Below are positions 6,404 through 10,364 of a stretch of DNA of 10,364 nucleotides, piece by piece; the first letter of the stretch is position 1; each line of letters starts with the position of its first letter. Source of the stretch: Lachnospiraceae bacterium (lineage in GTDB: Bacteria > Bacillota > Clostridia > Lachnospirales > Lachnospiraceae); the NCBI GenBank assembly GCA_017958465.1, contig JAGDCQ010000097.1:1-10364 (forward strand). Direction: 5' to 3'. The translations under genes and the position numbers were made by a program. The notes under the pieces are model-generated. The model had not been told where the DNA came from. It saw only the letters and a program-made list of their open reading frames with translations, and searched no databases.

Positions 6404-6451
6404 AAAAAAGACGGTTTCTAAAGCTTATGCCTTGAAACCGTCTTATTTTTT
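6404..6451. terminator. Bidirectional intrinsic terminator between trkH and the SDR gene
   Basis: AAGACGGTTTC (6408-6418) and GAAACCGTCTT (6434-6444) form a perfect 11-bp stem with a 15-nt loop. On the plus strand it is followed by ATTTTTT (6445-6451). On the minus strand it is followed by the complement of the A-run at 6404-6409. It therefore ends both the trkA-trkH transcript and the convergent minus-strand operon. Confidence 0.9.
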
Positions 6452-6459
6452 GAAATGCA

Positions 6460-7182
6460 TCAGAATGCGCCGTCAAAACCAATTACCTGACCGTTCATAT
6501 AGTCCGACGCCTCAGCGATATGTACTATAAACCTGCCGACTTCTTCGGGTTTTGCCATCCGGCCCGCCGGAATGGACTCGATGAAGTCCTTTTTTTCTTC
6601 CTCTGTCAGGTGGCCGTTCATCTCTGTGTCCACCATACCGCAGGAAACTGCATTTACGCGGATGTTTGAAGGGGCAAGCTCCTTTGCCAGGGACTTTGTC
6701 AAAGCCTCTATACCGCCCTTTGTGGCGCTGTAGGCCACCTCACAGGAAGCCCCGCGGCTTCCCCATATAGACGAAACGTTGACGATCACGCCGCCGCCGG
6801 CGTGGAGCATATGCGGGATAACGGCCCTTGAGCAGTAGAAGACGGAAGAGAGGTTTACAGCGAGGATCCTGTTCCATTCTTCATCGGTCATATCCTGTAA
6901 AAGCCCGTAGTACGCCATTCCGGCGTTGTTTACAAGTATTTCGGGAAGGAGCTTTTCACGGTCAAGTTTTGCAAAGAAATTCTTAGTCTCGATGGGGTTT
7001 GCAAGATCGCAAAGGAAGCCGTGCGCTTCGCACCCTGCCCGAGACACTTCCTTTACCAGCTCATCCAGCATTTTTTTATTTTCCTTGCAGACAAGGACAA
7101 GCCTTGTGTCGGGAGCGGCAAAGGCCCGGGCGGTAGCCGCGCCTATACCTCTTGAAGCCCCGGTTATAAGGACTGTTTTCAT
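6460..7182 (-). CDS. Short-chain dehydrogenase/reductase, YmfI/FabG-like (possible EF-P 5-aminopentanone reductase)
   Basis: 240 residues, a classical SDR. Cofactor motif TGASRGIG (7-14), NNAG (85-88), structural Asn110, and the catalytic Ser138, Tyr151 and Lys155 (YSATK) are all present. The stretch SSIWGSRGASCEVAYS (137-152) followed by IRVNAVSCGMVDTEMN resembles, from memory, the Firmicutes YmfI group. YmfI reduces the 5-aminopentanone modification on the EF-P lysine. Plain FabG proteins usually have a different sequence here, and no acyl-carrier or fatty-acid genes are nearby. The start ATG at 7182 overlaps the stop of the HD-GYP gene (ATGA) and has its own GGAG eight bases upstream, so translation is probably coupled. 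It is the last gene of a three-gene operon and ends just before a terminator. SDR chemistry is certain; the YmfI assignment is inference. Another NAD(P)H-dependent carbonyl reductase is possible. Confidence 0.88.
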   Translation of the reverse strand: MKTVLITGASRGIGAATARAFAAPDTRLVLVCKENKKMLDELVKEVSRAGCEAHGFLCDLANPIETKNFFAKLDREKLLPEILVNNAGMAYYGLLQDMTDEEWNRILAVNLSSVFYCSRAVIPHMLHAGGGVIVNVSSIWGSRGASCEVAYSATKGGIEALTKSLAKELAPSNIRVNAVSCGMVDTEMNGHLTEEEKKDFIESIPAGRMAKPEEVGRFIVHIAEASDYMNGQVIGFDGAF

Positions 7183-8498
7183 AGATTGTACTCCGAAAGG
7201 CGGTTCTGGGCTGCAGCATCCTCAAGAATCTGGACCATCATATTTACGATCTCCGGATCAAACTGCTTGCCGGCATTGGACTTGAGCTCGCGCACGATCT
7301 CGTCGTAGGAGAGCTTAGACCTGTAACAGCGCCTGCTGGACATAGCATCATAAGAATCCGCAACGCAGATGATACGCGCGAACAGCGGGATCTCCTGGCC
7401 CGAAAGCCCGTGCGGGTAGCCTGTTCCGTCGTAGCGCTCGTGGTGGTAGAGGGCACCGCTTACGATCCCGGGGATCGCCGTGAACTCGCGGAGCATCTGC
7501 CCGCCCACAGTTGTATGTGACTCGATTATCTTGCGCTCTTCGGGAGTGAGCTTTCCGGGCTTCTGCAGGATGGAGTCGGGGATACTTACCTTGCCCACAT
7601 CATGCATCAGCGCTATGTAATAAAGGTTCCTGCGGGCGTCCTCGGGAAGCTTCATCTTGGAGGCAAGCTCCGCAGAGTAAGTAGCAACGCGCGTTGAGTG
7701 GCCTCGCGTATAAGGATCCTTTGCATCGATAAAGTTTACGAAGGTGTTGATGGACTGGATGATTATCCTTTCGTCATGCTCCTTCTGCTTCCTGTACTGG
7801 CGGGATTTGATCTCAAGACCGATGATGAGGAAGGTGGTGAACACAAGGATAACGCCAAGGACGCTGAGCACCCAGAACATGGTGTTGTCCAGGATGGAGC
7901 GGGTGGTGACGGCAAGGAGGGTTACCTCCTTGATCCCGAGGGACGATCTCGGACTGTGGATCGTCATACCGAAGGAAACACGGTCGTTGTCGCTGTGCAC
8001 TTCCTTTTCGGGATGGATGATGGTCTGGTCGCGATCCTCGGTTCCTGCCTTTATGGCCTCAACTATGATGATCACGGCGTCGTCCTCGCCCTTTGCCGAT
8101 TCGGAAGCGGCTCTCCAGTAGGAGTCAACGTGGGTGGTGGGCACGCAGGTGATCTTGAGGCACCATTCGGAAACGGTAAAATCGTTGAAATTCTTGAGCA
8201 CAAACTCATAGTTTCCGCCGTAGTGCTTCTTGAAATTATCCCTGTCGGCACCCTGCTCCCAGAGCTGGTTGCGGTAGATAACAAGCGCCATTCCGCGATC
8301 CGCCAGTGTAACCTCGGCAGCCTCGCTTTCACCCGAAGGATCAAAAACCTCAAAGGCGGGGGCGCTGTCATTGGTATAATGCATTATCTCGCGCTCCACA
8401 GGAGAGTAGTCCTGAAGGGCTAACACTATAAAACCTGCGATCAGCGAGATATACAAAACCCCAAGGACGATCAGTTTTATCTTGTTGTTTCGTTTCAT
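7179..8498 (-). CDS. Membrane-bound HD-GYP domain cyclic-di-GMP phosphodiesterase
   Basis: 439 residues from the preferred start. Positions here count from an alternative ATG at 8519, seven codons upstream, which gives 446. The lower start (ATG 8498) is chosen because AAGGA lies seven bases before it, whereas the upper ATG abuts the previous stop codon and has no ribosome site. Layout: helix 14-35, extracytoplasmic region about 36-212, helix 213-236, short linker, HD-GYP domain about 255-435. Metal and catalytic signatures are complete: H274, HDVGK (306-310), H335, HHERYDGTGYPHGL (359-372), and D388 in VADSYDAM. Such enzymes hydrolyse c-di-GMP to GMP or pGpG, favouring motility. The sensor region matches no domain I recognise and includes Cys120 and Cys125. 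It lies 21 bp after a chemoreceptor gene and overlaps the SDR gene, indicating one operon. Confidence 0.93.
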   Translation of the reverse strand: MKRNNKIKLIVLGVLYISLIAGFIVLALQDYSPVEREIMHYTNDSAPAFEVFDPSGESEAAEVTLADRGMALVIYRNQLWEQGADRDNFKKHYGGNYEFVLKNFNDFTVSEWCLKITCVPTTHVDSYWRAASESAKGEDDAVIIIVEAIKAGTEDRDQTIIHPEKEVHSDNDRVSFGMTIHSPRSSLGIKEVTLLAVTTRSILDNTMFWVLSVLGVILVFTTFLIIGLEIKSRQYRKQKEHDERIIIQSINTFVNFIDAKDPYTRGHSTRVATYSAELASKMKLPEDARRNLYYIALMHDVGKVSIPDSILQKPGKLTPEERKIIESHTTVGGQMLREFTAIPGIVSGALYHHERYDGTGYPHGLSGQEIPLFARIICVADSYDAMSSRRCYRSKLSYDEIVRELKSNAGKQFDPEIVNMMVQILEDAAAQNRLSEYNL

Positions 8499-8519
8499 TT
8501 CGTTATCCTTTAAGAACAT

Positions 8520-9890
8520 TTATTTAAATGCCGGATGCTTTTGAAGGATGTGCAGCTGGTCGAGGACGTTTTGAAGGATATCGTCCGCTTCGGCAGCCTT
8601 TGCCCTTGTAAGCTCAAGATCGTTGGAATCCAGCGCGTTATAAACTTCTACGGCCTTCTCGTGGAGAAGGCGGTGTTCCTCGTTCAGCTTCCTGAACGCA
8701 GGGATCTCGAGGATCTTTGGATCTGTCATTCCTGCGATCCACTTGCCCATCTTGCAGCCCTTGAAATTCTTAAGAGTGTCGAGGGAAAGCTTCTCGTAAT
8801 GCTCGGTAGCCATCCTAAGACGCCATGTAAAGATGATATGGTCCACCTCGAACACCGAAAGGCGCTCGGCGTTGGAGAGGAGAGCAGCGTCACGTGTAAG
8901 CACGCCGCGCGGCTTATCAATGCTCCGGATAGTATCGAAGATGAATTTACCAACATCATTGCAGCTTTTTCGAAGAGAATCGTAGGAGGCGTTAATGTGG
9001 CCCAGGGCGTCAAGGAAGTGACGCACTGTAACCTCGGAATCTCCTATATAGGAATATGCGTTGTTGATCTTGTCGGAGATGGAAGCCATCTGCGCATTGG
9101 ATTCACTGATGCTCTCGGAGGCTTTGCGAACGTTTGCAGTCTCGTTCTTCAGCGCGTCGGAAGTCTGGTGCATGCTTTCTGCAAGCTGCTCGATCATCTT
9201 CTGGAGTTCGGTAACGGTCTTTGTGATCTCTTCGGTAGAAGCGGTTGTGTTTTCAGCAAGTGCCTTAACCTCGCCTGCAACAACGGCAAACCCTTTTCCG
9301 GCCTCGCCTGCGCGGGCTGCCTCTATCGAAGCGTTAAGCGCAAGGAGATTGCTCTTTGAAGCGATGGACTTCACCAGAGCCACAATATTGCTTATCTCGT
9401 CGATCTTTTCCTTGAACTGCTGCATCCGCTCGTTGATGCTGTCGATCTCGGCAACAGATGCCTGGACGCTTGTGATGCTCCCGCCAAGGTTGCGGGCGCT
9501 TTCGTCCGAAAGGCGGATAACATTGCCGGCGTACTCCTTAACATCATTCATAACAGAGGCTATGCTCCTGTTCGAGTTCTCAAGATCCACGCCCGAACGC
9601 TCGAGATTATTGATATATTCGGTCTGCTTTTGAACCTCCAAAAGCATGTCGTTAGTGATCGTATCACCGGAAGCCTCGGCAAGCGCAGCATTTATGCGGA
9701 TCGCGGGATCGTTTGCACGGCGCATGGCCACTTCGGTAAGAGAGTTGACCGCGCGCACAAGCTCTTTATCGTCATATTCACCGTCCGGGATAAACACGAA
9801 TTCGCCGGCTTTAACGCGCTCGATATCAGCGATGATGCGCTTCCAGTCCTGCTTGTTACCTGTTCCTTCACTACTAAATCTGATTCCCAT
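8520..9890 (-). CDS. Soluble methyl-accepting chemotaxis protein with C-terminal CZB zinc-binding domain
   Basis: 456 residues with no membrane segment or signal peptide, so a cytoplasmic chemoreceptor. The N-terminal 85 residues resemble no named sensor fold. Residues 85-330 are coiled-coil signalling domain with the conserved hairpin tip at 166-213 (NLLALNASIEAARAGE, GKGFAVVAGEVKALAE) that contacts CheA and CheW. The C-terminal domain (about 345-445) is CZB: His351, Cys379 in CKMGKW (379-384), and HRLLH with His406 and His410, the expected 3-His/1-Cys zinc site. CZB domains sense zinc and, through the Cys, hypochlorous acid or other oxidants; in DgcZ a CZB domain controls c-di-GMP synthesis. 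ATG 9890 is preceded by GGAG at a seven-base distance. First gene of the minus-strand operon, directly followed by an HD-GYP phosphodiesterase. The domain calls are strong; the ligand is inferred from the family. Confidence 0.94.
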   Translation of the reverse strand: MGIRFSSEGTGNKQDWKRIIADIERVKAGEFVFIPDGEYDDKELVRAVNSLTEVAMRRANDPAIRINAALAEASGDTITNDMLLEVQKQTEYINNLERSGVDLENSNRSIASVMNDVKEYAGNVIRLSDESARNLGGSITSVQASVAEIDSINERMQQFKEKIDEISNIVALVKSIASKSNLLALNASIEAARAGEAGKGFAVVAGEVKALAENTTASTEEITKTVTELQKMIEQLAESMHQTSDALKNETANVRKASESISESNAQMASISDKINNAYSYIGDSEVTVRHFLDALGHINASYDSLRKSCNDVGKFIFDTIRSIDKPRGVLTRDAALLSNAERLSVFEVDHIIFTWRLRMATEHYEKLSLDTLKNFKGCKMGKWIAGMTDPKILEIPAFRKLNEEHRLLHEKAVEVYNALDSNDLELTRAKAAEADDILQNVLDQLHILQKHPAFK

Positions 9891-9959
9891 ACATTATCTC
9901 CGTTTGTCACAATAATAAGGATTCCCACTCCCATATATATCAAAAAATATCTTCCTCTA

Positions 9960-9988
9960 ATTATACCCAAAAATCGCAAAAAACACAA
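9960..9988 (-). promoter_or_regulatory. Probable promoter of the chemoreceptor operon
   Basis: On the minus strand a perfect TATAAT occupies 9965-9960, with TTGTGT at 9988-9983 after a 17-bp spacer. The -10 is excellent and the -35 poor (3 of 6). Transcription would start near 9953, about 60 nt before the ATG. No sigma-28 (flagellar) type promoter was evident. Confidence 0.5.
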
Positions 9989-10014
9989 GGAATCTTTGCA
10001 ATAATCCACAGAAA

Positions 10015-10043
10015 AAGATTTTTAAAAAATTTTTAAAAATCTT
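10015..10043. promoter_or_regulatory. 29-bp AT-only palindrome, likely UP element of the tRNA promoter
   Basis: The 29 bases read the same on both strands apart from the unavoidable central base: AAGATTTTTAAAAA on the left, its complement on the right. It ends two bases before the -35 TTGACA, which is where AT-rich UP elements bind the RNA polymerase alpha C-terminal domains at strong stable-RNA promoters. It could also be a protein operator. No T-run follows on either strand, so it is not a terminator. Confidence 0.6.
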
Positions 10044-10044
10044 G

Positions 10045-10073
10045 TTGACAAAACCATCATGGGGTGATATTAT
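10045..10073 (+). promoter_or_regulatory. Strong promoter of the tRNA-Gly gene
   Basis: A perfect TTGACA (10045-10050), a 17-bp spacer and TATTAT (10068-10073), with TG at 10065-10066 as an extended -10. The predicted start is near 10080, about 100 nt before the mature tRNA. Confidence 0.82.
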
Positions 10074-10080
10074 ACTTTTT

Positions 10081-10183
10081 GTTCGTCAGACAACTGCTGA
10101 CAACACAATAGTTTGCCGGGGCACTAAAGCCTCCGGGCAATTTATATACAACACCGGACATTTCGTTCGGGAGTTGATCTTAT
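10081..10183 (+). other. Hairpin-rich 5' leader of the tRNA-Gly transcript
   Basis: Three consecutive stems are visible. GTCAG (10085-10089) pairs with CTGAC (10097-10101). TTGCCGGGGC (starting 10113) pairs with GCCTCCGGGCAA (ending 10140), with two bulged bases. CCGGAC (from 10154) pairs with GTTCGG (to 10170). No open reading frame or T-tract terminator is seen. RNase P would release this piece as a separate RNA of about 100 nt. Confidence 0.45.
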
Positions 10184-10255
10184 GCACGAGTGGCTCAGTG
10201 GTGGAGTATCGCCTTGCCAAGGCGAGGGTCGCGGGTTCGAATCCCGTCTCGTGCT
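10184..10255 (+). tRNA. tRNA-Gly (anticodon GCC)
   Basis: A complete cloverleaf. Acceptor GCACGAG (10184-10190) pairs with CTCGTGC (10248-10254), and the U discriminator is at 10255. The D stem is GCTC/GAGT. The anticodon stem TCGCC/GGCGA encloses loop TTGCCAA, with anticodon GCC at 10216-10218. The T arm is GCGGG-TTCGAAT-CCCGT. The length is 72 nt without an encoded CCA, which must be added after transcription. It reads GGC and GGU glycine codons. A U73 discriminator is normal for bacterial tRNA-Gly. It has its own promoter and terminator and diverges from the chemoreceptor operon. Confidence 0.97.
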
Positions 10256-10267
10256 CTTTTTATTTCT

Positions 10268-10303
10268 TGCGGAAGCGCATTATCAGTGCGCTCCCGCATT
10301 TTT
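10268..10303 (+). terminator. Intrinsic terminator after tRNA-Gly
   Basis: TGCGG-A-AGCGCA (10268-10279) pairs with TGCGCT-C-CCGCA (10287-10298), 11 bp with a single A-C mismatch and a 7-nt loop, followed by five Ts (10299-10303). A shorter T-run also follows the tRNA directly at 10256-10260. The remaining bases to 10364 show no feature. Confidence 0.9.
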
Positions 10304-10364
10304 GATTTCACCCAACGTGAGTCCGTTTGAGTCCATTAAGCTTGTTTAGTGAATTTAGAATGAT

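Noticed and set aside
7698..8423. 241-codon plus-strand open frame opposite the HD-GYP gene
   Set aside because: Antisense shadow of a gene with complete catalytic motifs; no ribosome site or conserved motif.
8535..9359. 274-codon plus-strand open frame opposite the chemoreceptor gene
   Set aside because: The chemoreceptor frame carries unmistakable signalling-domain and CZB motifs; the antisense frame has none.
10002..10010. DnaA-box-like TAATCCACA
   Set aside because: A single 8-of-9 match without a cluster, DnaA gene or origin context.
10184..10364. tRNA-associated integration site (att) at the tRNA-Gly 3' end
   Set aside because: No repeat of the tRNA 3' end occurs downstream within the window and no integrase is present.

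Overview
The window looks like a chromosomal segment of a low-GC-phylum (Firmicutes) bacterium, most likely a motile clostridium of the Lachnospiraceae type. The clues are a pyrR-uracil permease pair behind a PyrR-type attenuator leader, strong GGAGG-type ribosome sites, a TrkA/TrkH potassium system, a YmfI-like SDR enzyme, and a soluble chemoreceptor beside an HD-GYP protein. Placement at family level is inference. No phage, transposase, CRISPR array or clear island boundary is visible. Most of the window is ordinary core gene content with well-formed regulatory signals.

Plus strand, left to right. (1) 2-352 is the C-terminal end of a CadA/ZntA-type heavy-metal P-type ATPase. (2) 353-630 is a gene-free, GC-rich, hairpin-dense stretch, a candidate intergenic repeat or structured RNA. 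(3) 693-1022 encodes an ArsR/SmtB-family regulator with a TTG start and no canonical metal-site cysteines. (4) 1072-1319 is a strong promoter and about 210 nt of leader containing a PyrR-binding-type hairpin, a mutually exclusive antiterminator pairing and an intrinsic terminator. It precedes pyrR (1320-1865) and a uracil permease (1911-3311), so pyrimidine sufficiency should shut off both regulator and transporter. (5) A second promoter at 3370-3398 drives trkA (3479-4840) and trkH (4881-6320), together a complete Trk potassium uptake system. A short 18-bp tandem repeat follows the trkH stop.

A bidirectional terminator at 6408-6451 separates this block from a convergent minus-strand operon. 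Reading from the right, that operon holds a cytosolic methyl-accepting chemotaxis protein with a C-terminal zinc-binding CZB domain (8520-9890), a membrane HD-GYP cyclic-di-GMP phosphodiesterase with an extracytoplasmic sensor region (7179-8498), and a YmfI/FabG-like short-chain dehydrogenase (6460-7182). The last two genes overlap by 4 bp (ATGA). The operon links zinc or oxidant sensing, chemotaxis and c-di-GMP turnover.

At the right end, diverging from the chemoreceptor, a strong promoter with an AT-only palindrome directly upstream drives a tRNA-Gly(GCC) gene (10184-10255). It has an approximately 100-nt hairpin-rich leader and a strong terminator. The last 60 bases hold nothing I can name.

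I do not see a convincing undescribed multi-gene system. The points most worth a second look are the hairpin-rich intergenic element, the unusual ArsR protein, the pyr attenuator, the CZB receptor/HD-GYP/SDR operon, and the palindromic element and leader of the tRNA gene.
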